DNA of 64,000 bases from Verrucomicrobiales bacterium (GTDB taxonomy: Bacteria > Verrucomicrobiota > Verrucomicrobiia > Limisphaerales > J093), in assembly GCA_024233215.1 (NCBI GenBank), contig JACKPW010000019.1:1-64000 (forward strand), read 5' to 3'. The position numbers and the translations under genes were made by a program. How positions within the stretch are numbered: position 1 is the stretch's first letter; every line of letters begins with the position of its first letter. Below the pieces are notes generated by a model. It was not told the origin of the DNA, made no database searches, and saw only the letters and a list, made by a program, of their open reading frames with translations. Shown here piece after piece: positions 9,277 to 17,455 of this stretch.

Positions 9277-9450
9277 TTGAACCTAAACTTGGACTTGAAC
9301 TCGACCCCGAACGAAAACGTCCACTTGCGCTCTACCCTGGGGGGCCCACCGGGGCCGGCCTTGGAGTTTGGGGTCAAGTTTGAGTTCGAGTTCGAGCCCA
9401 GGCTTAATTTCAAGTTCAAGTTTAAGTTTAGGCCTGAGGTCAGGGTCAGG
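9277..9450. repeat. Inverted hexamer arrays (TTGAAC-type left, TTCAAG-type right)
   Basis: The left arm, 9277-9330, is a run of about nine 6-nt units near TTGAAC (TTGAAC, CTAAAC, TTGGAC, TTGAAC, TCGACC, CCGAAC). The right arm, 9373-9450, is about thirteen units near the reverse complement (GTCAAG, TTTGAG, TTCGAG, TTCGAG, then TTCAAG, TTCAAG, TTTAAG, TTTAGG, ending GTCAGG twice). A G/C-rich spacer of about 42 nt separates them. CCTAAACTT at 9282-9290 is the exact complement of AAGTTTAGG at 9424-9432. The whole structure lies between the divergent TPR gene and polX, so it may be transcribed from either side and could fold into a long imperfect hairpin. Confidence 0.8.
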
Positions 9451-9519
9451 TGGGTGAGCCCTTGCTGCCCCCCCACATTCCCCCCTTGCGGGCGGCCGGT
9501 CCCCGGACATACTCCGTTC

Positions 9520-11262
9520 ATGGACAAGGACCAAGTCGCCGCCGTGCTCACCGAGATCGGCCTCCTGCTGGAGTTGAAGGGGGAAAATCCTTTCAAGACG
9601 CGCGCCTACACGAACGCCGCGCGCACGCTCGAAAGCCTCACCGAACCGATCGAGACGCTCGTGCGGGAGGAGCGGCTCGGCGGGTTGAAGGGGATCGGCG
9701 ACGCCTTGCAGCATAAGATCACGGAGTTGGTGACCACCGGTTGCCTCGGCTACCATCAGGATCTCAAAGCCTCCCTTCCGCCCGGCTTGGTGGAATTGCT
9801 GTCGGTCTCCGGACTGGGGCCCAAGAAGGTGAAAGCCCTGCACGACAGGCTCGGCGTGGATTCCATCGATTCCCTCGAAGCGGCCTGCCAGGCCGGAAAG
9901 GTCGCCGAACTGGATGGCTTTGGGGCCAAGTCCCAGGCGAAAATCCTGGAGGCCATCGAGTTTAAAAGGAAATACGCCTCGCGCCACCTCCTCAGCGAGG
10001 CCCTGCTCGCCGCCGAACCGATCCTCGACGATCTTCGCGCGCATCCCGCCGTCATTCGATGCAGCATTGCCGGCAGCCTGCGGCGCTGGCGGGAAACCAT
10101 CGGCGACGTCGATTTCCTCGTCTCGTCCAAGGTGCCTCAGGAGGTCATCGAGTTCTTCACCTGGCGCCAGGGCATCGTCTCCGTGCTCGCCAAGGGGGAC
10201 ACCAAGGCGAGCGTCATTCTCGAAGGCGGCATCCAGGCGGATCTTCGGGTGGTGAGCGACGTCGAGTTCCCGTTTGCCCTCGCCTACTTCACCGGCAGCA
10301 AGGAACACAACATCGTCATGCGCCAGCGCGCAATCCAACGGGGCCTTCGGCTCAACGAATACGGGCTGTTCCGTTCCGACGAGGAAACCCGGGATCCGGC
10401 ACTGCGCGTGGAATGTCAGACCGAGGCCGACATCTTCAAGACGCTGGGACTCGACGACATCCCCCCGGAACTGCGCGAGGACAAGGGCGAGTTCGAGGCG
10501 GGTGAGCAACACACCCTGCCGCGCCTCGTCGAATGGACCGATCTCAAGGGCTCCCTGCACAACCACTCCAACTGGAGCGACGGCCACGAATCGTTGGAGC
10601 AGATCGCGGATTACGTGGAGGAACTCGGCTTGGACTACTGGGCGATCACCGACCACTCCAAGTCCTCGTTCCAGGCGAACGGTCTCGATGCTGCACGATT
10701 ACGCAAGCAACTGAAGGAGATCGCCGAATTGAACCGGAAACTCGCTGATGCAGGCCGCGAGGTCCGGTTGCTGACCGGGATCGAAGTGGACGTCCTCAAG
10801 GACCGGCTCGATTTCGACGACGACCTGCTGGCGGAACTGGAAGTCGTGGTGGCGAGTCTACACGTGGCCGGCAGTGACGAGGCGGATAACACGAAACGAC
10901 TGCTCCGCGCCGTCGAGAACCCGCACGTCCACATCATCGGACACCTGACCGGACGACTCCTGCTGGAGCGCGAGCCCTACAAGATTGATGCGCGCGCCGT
11001 GATCGATGCCTGCGCCGACACCGGCACCTGGATGGAACTGAACTGCAATCCACGCCGTTTCGACCTCGACTGGCGTTGGTGGGGTTACGCGAAACAGAAG
11101 GGGGTGAAGTGCGTGATCAACCCGGATGCCCATCGCCGGACCCATGCCGGTTTCCTCCGACTCGGCGCCGGCGTGGCGCGCAAGGGTGGCCTGACGGCGA
11201 AGGACGTGTTGAACACGCTGCCGCTGGCAATGCTGCGCCGGCAGCTTGCGGGGAAGCGGTAG
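9520..11262 (+). CDS. polX: DNA polymerase/3'-5' exonuclease PolX (family X polymerase with PHP domain)
   Basis: Of 580 aa, typical for bacterial PolX. The N-terminal helix-hairpin-helix region (LKGIGDALQHKI, SVSGLGPKKVKALHDRLG) leads into the nucleotidyltransferase motif. GSLRRWRETIGDVDFLV contains the catalytic pair GDVD (Asp about residues 196 and 198). The C-terminal half is a PHP metal-dependent nuclease domain starting with LHNHSNWSDGH (His about 347 and 349) and continuing through AITDHS, LTGIEVDVL and NPDAHR. Such enzymes act in base-excision-type gap filling and end trimming. The ATG at 9520 starts the conserved region; the same frame runs upstream through the hexamer array, where it encodes only artefactual dipeptide repeats. 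Confidence 0.92.
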   Translation: MDKDQVAAVLTEIGLLLELKGENPFKTRAYTNAARTLESLTEPIETLVREERLGGLKGIGDALQHKITELVTTGCLGYHQDLKASLPPGLVELLSVSGLGPKKVKALHDRLGVDSIDSLEAACQAGKVAELDGFGAKSQAKILEAIEFKRKYASRHLLSEALLAAEPILDDLRAHPAVIRCSIAGSLRRWRETIGDVDFLVSSKVPQEVIEFFTWRQGIVSVLAKGDTKASVILEGGIQADLRVVSDVEFPFALAYFTGSKEHNIVMRQRAIQRGLRLNEYGLFRSDEETRDPALRVECQTEADIFKTLGLDDIPPELREDKGEFEAGEQHTLPRLVEWTDLKGSLHNHSNWSDGHESLEQIADYVEELGLDYWAITDHSKSSFQANGLDAARLRKQLKEIAELNRKLADAGREVRLLTGIEVDVLKDRLDFDDDLLAELEVVVASLHVAGSDEADNTKRLLRAVENPHVHIIGHLTGRLLLEREPYKIDARAVIDACADTGTWMELNCNPRRFDLDWRWWGYAKQKGVKCVINPDAHRRTHAGFLRLGAGVARKGGLTAKDVLNTLPLAMLRRQLAGKR

Positions 11263-11273
11263 AGCCGAAGCCC

Positions 11274-11302
11274 GAGGTCAGGGGTCGGAGGTCAGAGGTC
11301 GG
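11274..11302 (+). repeat. Degenerate heptamer array, RGGTCRG unit
   Basis: Immediately after the polX stop, four 7-nt units (AGGTCAG, GGGTCGG, AGGTCAG, AGGTCGG) stand in tandem. The rest of the 194-bp gap to the converging gene holds no recognisable ORF. Confidence 0.65.
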
Positions 11303-11456
11303 CGAACCCAAAACCCCAAGGGCATCCTGGCCGGGAGGGCGAAGCTCCCGCTGAGCCGGCCCGGAGGGGGGGGATCCGGGTTCCACGGTCACCATCGGCA
11401 CCTTCGTGGCTTGCTGCGGGTGACGCTTCGCGCAGAGCCGCCCTCCGGTTCTCAAA

Positions 11457-13508
11457 TCATGAGCGAAGCTCGATCCGGTAGAACCGCGCACCGGCAACGG
11501 CTTGGTCGTCGAGTATCGGCGTCTCCGCCTCCTCCGCTTGGCGGACGGTGAGCTCACGCCATTCGCGTAAGTCCTCCGACACCAGCACGGCGAACGTCGC
11601 ACCAACCGGCGCCTGCACCACAAACGCAAATCCCCCCTCCTCCAGGCGGACGGTGTCGGGCACGATCTGCGGCGGAGCCACCACTTGGAACGAGCGTTCG
11701 GCCGCCTTCGGCAGGTAGTCGTCGTCACCTTCGGCCAGGGCACGGATCGTCACCACGCCGGCCTCCTGAGGCGTCAGCATGCTGCCATCCAACTCAGCCG
11801 TGCCGGACGCGACCGAGAAGATGATCGGCCGGCCCAATGCGGTAGCGGCTTCCAGCGGATACGCCCCGCCAACCAGCAACCCCGCATCCGCCTCGGGGGC
11901 CACCCAGGCGACCGGATCCCCCAACCGGCCGACCGATAGCTTCGCCACCTCATACGTAGTGGACCCGAACGCGTTGGAGACCTCGACCGTGTATTCCCCC
12001 ATGTCGGCCTCGCCGATGTGAGGAAGATCAAGCGTGGGACTGTTCTCGCCGGGCAACTCAGTCCCGTCGTGGAACCACGTGTGGATCATCGGTTCGCTCC
12101 CGGTGGCGAAGGCTTCAAGGACGATGTCCGAGCCCAGCGTCACGTGGCGGTCTTCGGTCGGCACCGTGATCTCAGGTGCCATCTCGACGAAGTCCAGGTC
12201 TAACAGGCTGAGGTCGCGCTCTCCCACAAGGATGCGATTGCCTCGGACGCAAGCCCCGAGAGCACCCCCCAAGGGGCGATAGAAACCGATTTCACCGGGG
12301 CTTGCGGGTGTGAGAAGGTCAAACAAGCGGAGTCCGTAATTCTGGTCTGCGGTAACGAGATAGCGTCCCGCAAAAGAGACGTCCCAGATTCTGTCGCCAA
12401 ACCGAGCCACCACTTGATCAGAGGACAGTGCCGGATCAACGACTATCAATCCCCTGCCCGCATCCGCGACGTAGGCGAGCCCATCCCTGGCCACCGCGTC
12501 AAACGCCGCCACCGAGTTGTTCAAGGCGATGGAATATGGGACTGCCGTTCGTTCTTCAGGCGCAGCGGGATTGGAAACGTCCACCACACTGAGCCCATCA
12601 TCCCACGAGCCGACATACACCAAGTCATCCTGCACCCAGATCCCATTGGCTTTGTTGGGTGGACTCGTGCTCCCAATGATCACCGGGCTCTCCGGTCGGT
12701 CCACGTCCAAGATCACCAACCCGGCGTCCTCGTTTCCCACAAAGGCAGTCCGCCCGCGTACCGTCACAGAACTCGTGTAGCGTCCGGGCAGGATGAATCT
12801 GCCGACCCGAACCGGAGCTGCCGGATTGCTTATGTCGATAATCCCCAAGCCAGCGATCCGCTCGGCAACGAGGGCGAAGTCATCAATCAAGGCGACGTCA
12901 AAGGGCCCCTCCCAAAACGCGCGAGTGCCGGGTAGCTTCGCGACTCTCCTCGGCACGTCGGGGTCACTGACATCAATCACGTGCAGCCCATCGTCCCATC
13001 CCGCGGCAACGAATGCGTGCTTCCCGCGAAGCTGCGTTCTTACCGGCGCTCCGCTCCCCGCCCCGAGCACAAGACCACCGATGCTTCCGCGTGGGCGCAG
13101 CAGGAGGCCTCCCCCAGGCAGATCCATCGTCACCGAAACCACTCTGCTGGTCACACTGCCTTCGCTGTTCGAAACCACTGCCCAATAGAGCCCCACGAAC
13201 TGGGACAAGGTGACCGGGCGGTACCAAACAGGCTGATTCCCCACTTGGCGATCGTTTTGAAACCACTGATAACTGAGCGGCTCCGTGCCCGTCGCAACGA
13301 CCTCGAGCCGCATTTCCTCCCCTGCGGCAGAGTTGATGGGGACAGGTTGGGTCACAATCACCGGCGGATCGTCCGCCCGACAGGTCGATCCGACCGGCCC
13401 AAGCCCACCTCCCATGAATACGACCGCCAACAACGACGGGCAAGGCAGCAGGGCCGGGACACGGAACATGCGGTTGGTGCGGTAACGTGCTCTCATGATT
13501 GGCGGCAT
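11457..13508 (-). CDS. Secreted LVIVD beta-propeller protein with Ig-like domains
   Basis: Of 683 aa. After a basic leader and hydrophobic signal region come an Ig-like domain (about residues 50-130, with YQWFQNDRQVG) and a series of LVIVD repeats. Each repeat carries a pattern like GLHVIDVSDPDVPRR, GLGIIDISNPAAPVR, GLVILDVDRPESPV and GLSVVDVSNPAAPEE, spaced about 45 residues apart, which should form a propeller. A second Ig-like domain (HTWFHDGTELPG) and a C-terminal beta domain ending FYRIELRS follow; this last module resembles the closing segment of the LamG protein at 20870-21907 (FYRLKVSR). Export is likely. Adhesion or substrate display is a guess from the architecture; no catalytic motif is visible. 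Confidence 0.82.
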   Translation of the reverse strand: MPPIMRARYRTNRMFRVPALLPCPSLLAVVFMGGGLGPVGSTCRADDPPVIVTQPVPINSAAGEEMRLEVVATGTEPLSYQWFQNDRQVGNQPVWYRPVTLSQFVGLYWAVVSNSEGSVTSRVVSVTMDLPGGGLLLRPRGSIGGLVLGAGSGAPVRTQLRGKHAFVAAGWDDGLHVIDVSDPDVPRRVAKLPGTRAFWEGPFDVALIDDFALVAERIAGLGIIDISNPAAPVRVGRFILPGRYTSSVTVRGRTAFVGNEDAGLVILDVDRPESPVIIGSTSPPNKANGIWVQDDLVYVGSWDDGLSVVDVSNPAAPEERTAVPYSIALNNSVAAFDAVARDGLAYVADAGRGLIVVDPALSSDQVVARFGDRIWDVSFAGRYLVTADQNYGLRLFDLLTPASPGEIGFYRPLGGALGACVRGNRILVGERDLSLLDLDFVEMAPEITVPTEDRHVTLGSDIVLEAFATGSEPMIHTWFHDGTELPGENSPTLDLPHIGEADMGEYTVEVSNAFGSTTYEVAKLSVGRLGDPVAWVAPEADAGLLVGGAYPLEAATALGRPIIFSVASGTAELDGSMLTPQEAGVVTIRALAEGDDDYLPKAAERSFQVVAPPQIVPDTVRLEEGGFAFVVQAPVGATFAVLVSEDLREWRELTVRQAEEAETPILDDQAVAGARFYRIELRS

Positions 13509-13913
13509 ATTACCGCCCCCCCCCCGATATTCCTGTCAATCCACATTTATTGGCCCTCTGCGGACAACAACGGTCCCGCTCATCCGGCATTCCTAGCCAC
13601 AGCGGAGCGACATCTCTGTAGCTCGCGACCGACATAACCAACCGGAGCCACAGCGGGCGGCATGTTCTGAGCTCCAAACCAGTTTCCCGATGGTCGGAGA
13701 CCCCTCAGAATATACCGCCCCTGACGGGGCTCAGGATTATGTTGGGCGATGCGCGCTACAGCGATCCCGCCCCCTAACAGGGCTCCCGGACGGCGGTGCC
13801 GGGTCATCTCCTGAAGACAAGATGGAAATCGCGACGGTTCCTCTCGAGGTCTATTGCGTCATGGTCTTGCGGAACCGCCCTTCCCTCGCTACCCTCCCAC
13901 TCAGGAATTCGCC
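13509..13913. repeat. Gene-free gap built from paired dispersed repeat units
   Basis: No convincing gene lies here. Two direct copies of a unit with core AGCCACAGCGG start at about 13594 and 13645 and continue in parallel (CATCTCTGTAGCTC and CATGTTCTGAGCTC). Two related palindromic units follow, CGCCCCTGACGGGGCT near 13716 and CGCCCCCTAACAGGGCT near 13769. The short ORFs through the region change frame with the repeats, so I take them as by-products. Confidence 0.6.
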
Positions 13914-14195
13914 ATGACACGCCAGCAGATTCTCGACCTCGATTACCTTGACGCCCGCAGCAAGCTCATCGACATCGCCGCCTTCCTCGACCGCGTGGAC
14001 CGCGCAAAGGGCGAAGCCGATTTCCGGCTCGCGGCATTGAAGACCGCGCTCAGGCAACTGGCCGAATCGACCTCTTCCGATCGCGCCGCGCAGACCCTTC
14101 TCGCCTTCAGCGATCCCACGAAGGAACCCATCGCCAAAGCGCCCGGCAAGGGAGCCGTCGGCGCCTGGGCGGGAGCCTCCGACGCCGCGAACTGA
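13914..14195 (+). CDS. Small conserved-looking helical protein, unknown function
   Basis: Of 93 aa from the ATG at 13914. Residues 5-60 are a continuous run of charged and leucine-rich helix (LDLDYLDARSKLIDIAAFL, DRAKGEADFRLAALKTALRQ) and the tail is Ala/Gly-rich. No signal peptide or membrane segment is seen. The TatD-type hydrolase gene starts 54 bp downstream on the same strand, so the two probably form an operon and this protein may be its partner. I do not recognise the family. Confidence 0.7.
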   Translation: MTRQQILDLDYLDARSKLIDIAAFLDRVDRAKGEADFRLAALKTALRQLAESTSSDRAAQTLLAFSDPTKEPIAKAPGKGAVGAWAGASDAAN

Positions 14196-14249
14196 GCCAC
14201 CGCGGCCGCCATCGACCCATCCACCAACGGACCCACCCCAGGAATCTCC

Positions 14250-15053
14250 ATGCGTTACATCGAACCGCACGCACACATGGTCAGCCGGACCACCGATGAC
14301 TATCAAGCCATGGTCATGGCGGGTTGCCAGGCGGTCTGCGAACCGGCCTTCTGGGCCGGTTTCGACCGCGGCTCGGTCGAGGGTTTCCGCGACTACTTTC
14401 GTCAACTCACCGACTACGAACCGAAGCGCGCGGCGAAGTTCGGTCTGCCGCATTTCTGCTGGTTGTGCATCAACCCGAAAGAGGCGGAGGACGTCGCCTT
14501 CGCGAAGGACGTGGTGGCTCTCGTCCCCGAGTTTCTTGAGTGCCCCACCGTGCTTGGCATCGGCGAGATCGGGTTGAACAAGAACAGCCGGAACGAGCTG
14601 GAGATCCTCGAGATGCAGGTCGACCTGGCGGCGCGCCACGACCAGATGATCCTGGTCCACACGCCGCATCTCGAGGACAAGCTCAAGGGCACGCGGCTGA
14701 CGCTTGATGTGTTGAAGGCCGATTCCCGGATCCGGCCGGACCGGGTGATTATCGATCACGTCGAGGAACACACCGTGAAGATGGTGCTGGACGAAGGCTT
14801 CTGGGCCGGCATGACGCTCTATCCGGAAAGCAAATGCACGCCCGTCCGGGCCATCGACATCCTCGAGACCTACGGCAACGAGCGGCTCTGGATCAACAGC
14901 GCCTGCGATTGGGGCGTCAGCATCCCGTTGAACGTGGCCCGCACCGGCGTGGAGATGCGTCGCCGGGGCTGGAGCGCCGCGGCGGTGGAGAAGGTGCTGT
15001 TCGACAACCCGCACCAATTCCTCAGTCAGAACCCGCGATTCAAGTTGCCGTAA
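14250..15053 (+). CDS. TatD-type metal-dependent hydrolase (EboB-like)
   Basis: Of 267 aa. The amidohydrolase-fold ligands are visible in order: HAH near the N-terminus (EPHAHM), a glutamate in GIGEIGLN, histidines in LVHTPH and IIDHVEEHT, and an aspartate in NSACDWG. This matches TatD-like TIM-barrel hydrolases. The opening (MRYIEPHAHMVSRTTDDYQ) and the region AGCQAVCEPAFWAGFDRGS resemble the divergent TatD relatives of the ebo gene cluster (EboB) more than the TatD nuclease; this resemblance is from memory of that family. None of the other ebo genes (EboA, UbiA-type prenyltransferase, dehydroquinate-synthase-like, xylose-isomerase-like) is adjacent. The substrate is unknown; the only likely partner is the 93-aa protein upstream. 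Confidence 0.82.
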   Translation: MRYIEPHAHMVSRTTDDYQAMVMAGCQAVCEPAFWAGFDRGSVEGFRDYFRQLTDYEPKRAAKFGLPHFCWLCINPKEAEDVAFAKDVVALVPEFLECPTVLGIGEIGLNKNSRNELEILEMQVDLAARHDQMILVHTPHLEDKLKGTRLTLDVLKADSRIRPDRVIIDHVEEHTVKMVLDEGFWAGMTLYPESKCTPVRAIDILETYGNERLWINSACDWGVSIPLNVARTGVEMRRRGWSAAAVEKVLFDNPHQFLSQNPRFKLP

Positions 15054-15074
15054 ACGCGGCCGATGGAGGGACGA

Positions 15075-15115
15075 GTCTCAAATCTCAAATCTCAGATCTC
15101 AAATTTCAAATCCGA
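15075..15115 (+). repeat. Heptamer array, AATCTCA unit
   Basis: About six tandem 7-nt units (GTCTCA, AATCTCA, AATCTCA, GATCTCA, AATTTCA, AATCCGA) follow the TatD-like gene by some 20 bp. The same unit recurs at 38484-38525. Confidence 0.75.
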
Positions 15116-15282
15116 ACCCCGAAGGCACCAAGCGCACACTCGCCTCGCGTCCTGTCCGGCATGGAACTCCCGGCCCCGTCGCGACGGCATATCCGGATCA
15201 CCAACCCCACGACTCCCCGTTCCCCCTCGCCCTTTCCGCTTTGCCCCTTTGCGTCCTTGCCCGAGGACTTCTTCGCCACGGC

Positions 15283-15344
15283 ATCCCCATCCCCCATCCC
15301 GCATTTCCTATCGCCTATCTCCTATCTCCCATACGCCTATTCTC
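15283..15344 (+). repeat. Heptamer array, ATCYCCY unit
   Basis: Nine consecutive near-7-nt units (ATCCCC, ATCCCCC, ATCCCGC, ATTTCCT, ATCGCCT, ATCTCCT, ATCTCCC, ATACGCC, TATTCTC) lie just upstream of the TPR gene at 15391. Together with the AATCTCA array this accounts for much of the 337-bp gap. Confidence 0.7.
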
Positions 15345-15390
15345 CCCCGCCCACGCTGGAGTTTTTCGGAGGATGTCCTAAGTTCCGCCC

Positions 15391-17007
15391 ATGCGAATCC
15401 GGATGAGCTCCTGCAGTCCCGCGATGCTGGCCCTGGCCCTCGCGACCGGTCTCTGCGCGCCCGCGGTCGTCGGCGCGGCCCGCGATTCCGCCAGCAACCG
15501 GCTGCGGAAACTCGTGGAACTGCCCAAGGTCACCTTCGAACTCTCCCTCAAGGTCGATCTCTGGCATGGCTGGGTGTTCGCCGGCGACGAACTCATGGCG
15601 CCGCGTCGGATCAAGGAACTCCGGGCCGCCCTCGACGGCAGCGCCGACGACGCGGAACACGAGGTGCAGATCGCTCTCCTCTACAAATTGCTGGAGGACG
15701 ACACCAACGAGGAGTTGATGCTCAAAATGGCCCAGACCGCCTTCGAACGGCAGGGCGCCCGGGAATCGCGGGACGACAAACTCGTCGCCGCCTTTGCCGA
15801 GTGCCTCATGCTGCGCGGTGGCCTGGAGGAAGCCGAACCCCTCCTGCGCAAGGTCGTGGGGGAGGTCGCGGAGGCCTGGCGGTGTCGCCTGGCTCTGGCC
15901 CGACTGCTGCTGCGTCTCAACGGACGCACGATCGCCCCCGCTGTCGGCGGCACCCCGCCCAGTCAGGCTGATCTGTCGCTTGCCCGCGAGCGCGCGGCCG
16001 AAAGCCTCGTCCTGGCGGATGAAGCCCTGAAGCGCGCCCCGGACGAAGCGGAGGCCTTTCTGGGGCGGGCCTACATCATGCTCTGCGAACGACTCGGCAA
16101 GGCCATGCTCACCGAGGCGCGCGGGGAGGAACTCGCCCTCGCCACAGCGGCCGCCATCTTCTCGCCCGACGCCATCCCGGACCTCACGGAAGCGGTGCGA
16201 CACAGCCCGGAGAGCCCGCGCGTCGCGGCCATCCGGGTCTGGCATGAACTGCTGGGGCACACGCTGGGATCGGGGCGGGCCGGTCTGGAAGGGTTCCCGG
16301 GCAACCTCGGCTACGCCCAACTGCCGGAAGGACTGCGCGCCACCGTGCGGGAAACCCTCGCATCAATGGACTCCCTCTCCCGCTCGGGCGATCCGGGAAA
16401 GGCGGCGGAGGCACTTGCCCTGACGGGCGCCCTGGAACTGTTCGTCATGCAGAACTCGCGTCGCGCGGAGGAGGTCTTTCGCCGGGCGGTGGTGTTGGAC
16501 TCCGGCCTGGAACCGGCCTGGGAGCAATGCTCGGTGGCACTGGTGCAGGACGGACGGTTCGACGCCTTGGTGGAGGTGTGCCGTGACCGGCTGAAGGCGG
16601 CGGACACCGCCCGTTCCCGCGTCATGCTCGGCAAGGCGCTCGATCGCGCGGGCCGACCGGAGGAGGCGCTGGCCGAACTGAGCCAGGCCCGCGAGCGTTA
16701 CCCGAAGGATACGCTGGCGAACCTGGCGCTTTGCGCCGCGCTTCTGCGGAACCCGGAGGTCACGAACATGAACGCCGTGGCCACGCTCCTTCAAAGCGCC
16801 CGCAACGAGTTCGGCAAGCAGCCCTCGAAACCGATCCTGCGCAGCTTCCTCTTCCAACAGGGCGTCCTGCTGGCCCTGATCAACCGCCTGGACCAGGCCA
16901 GGGCCTCGTTTCAGCAGGTCCTGCGCATCGAACCCGGTGACGACGGTGCCACCGAAGCCCTGCGCGTGCTGGATGAAATGGCGGTGGCGGATCAGGCCGG
17001 GGAGTGA
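15391..17007 (+). CDS. Secreted TPR-repeat protein, unknown function
   Basis: Of 538 aa. The N-terminus is a classical signal peptide (MRIRMSSCSP, hydrophobic core MLALALATGLCAPAVVG), so the protein should act outside the cytoplasm. The remainder is nearly all alpha-helical with TPR-like pairs, clearest in the second half (AEEVFRRAVVLDSGLEPAWEQ, MLGKALDRAGRPEEALAEL, NRLDQARASFQQVLRIEPGDD). No enzymatic motif is seen. TPR domains of this kind usually scaffold protein complexes. It is followed by a 448-bp gap of repeats before the peptidase gene, so an operon is not evident. Confidence 0.78.
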   Translation: MRIRMSSCSPAMLALALATGLCAPAVVGAARDSASNRLRKLVELPKVTFELSLKVDLWHGWVFAGDELMAPRRIKELRAALDGSADDAEHEVQIALLYKLLEDDTNEELMLKMAQTAFERQGARESRDDKLVAAFAECLMLRGGLEEAEPLLRKVVGEVAEAWRCRLALARLLLRLNGRTIAPAVGGTPPSQADLSLARERAAESLVLADEALKRAPDEAEAFLGRAYIMLCERLGKAMLTEARGEELALATAAAIFSPDAIPDLTEAVRHSPESPRVAAIRVWHELLGHTLGSGRAGLEGFPGNLGYAQLPEGLRATVRETLASMDSLSRSGDPGKAAEALALTGALELFVMQNSRRAEEVFRRAVVLDSGLEPAWEQCSVALVQDGRFDALVEVCRDRLKAADTARSRVMLGKALDRAGRPEEALAELSQARERYPKDTLANLALCAALLRNPEVTNMNAVATLLQSARNEFGKQPSKPILRSFLFQQGVLLALINRLDQARASFQQVLRIEPGDDGATEALRVLDEMAVADQAGE

Positions 17008-17130
17008 TGGAATCGAAGTTCCCCTGGGACTCAGGACAGTCGGTCCGGTGGGAATGGCGTGAGGCATTCCTCCGCACGCTCCCTGCCCAAAGCGCCAAAG
17101 GACCCGCGCAATCCAAAACCTGGCGGATCC

Positions 17131-17307
17131 GCGCCAGCGTCGTGGACTGCGGTGAAAAGCGAAGCCTTCGCCGCTTTCGCGGGCCATTCCGAAGCCCGCC
17201 CCCCCCAACCCGCCCCCTGCCCCCGGTCCCTCTCCCTGAACACTGAAACCTGAAGGTCGCCCCCAAAGCGGAGATTCCGATCGCACGCACTCCACGACGC
17301 TCCGCGA
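17131..17307. repeat. Inverted pair of a dispersed repeat (family B)
   Basis: A copy at 17131-17180 (core CGTGGACTGCGGTG ... CGCCGCTTTCGC) faces an inverted relative at 17265-17307 (AAAGCGGAGATTCCGAT ... CTCCACGACGCTCCGCG). A third copy, in the second orientation, is at 19887-19930. A three-unit stretch TGAACAC-TGAAACC-TGAAGG sits between the two. The surrounding 17008-17455 gap holds no convincing gene. Confidence 0.6.
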
Positions 17308-17455
17308 GGTCCTGGACTGATACGCGAGTCCTCTCCCGCTTTTGTTCCGGCGCCCACGCGACCCAGGAGTCCCGAGGTCCCGCTGCTTCCCATCCCGTCC
17401 GGCTCGCCCAACTCTCGACGAACCCTCCCGAACCGGTCACACTTCGCCCCACGTC

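Noticed and set aside
9223..9519. In-frame extension of polX upstream through the hexamer array, giving dipeptide-repeat protein.
   Set aside because: A 6-nt period automatically yields two-residue repeats in every open frame; PolX homology begins at the ATG at 9520.
13580..13807. 75-codon minus-strand ORF.
   Set aside because: It consists of the repeat units in 13594-13790.
15075..15344. Possible CRISPR array.
   Set aside because: Units are 7 nt with no spacers, and no cas genes are present.
17004..17246. 80-codon ORF overlapping the stop of the TPR gene.
   Set aside because: It runs through a family B repeat copy and ends in low-complexity proline-rich sequence, with no recognisable features.
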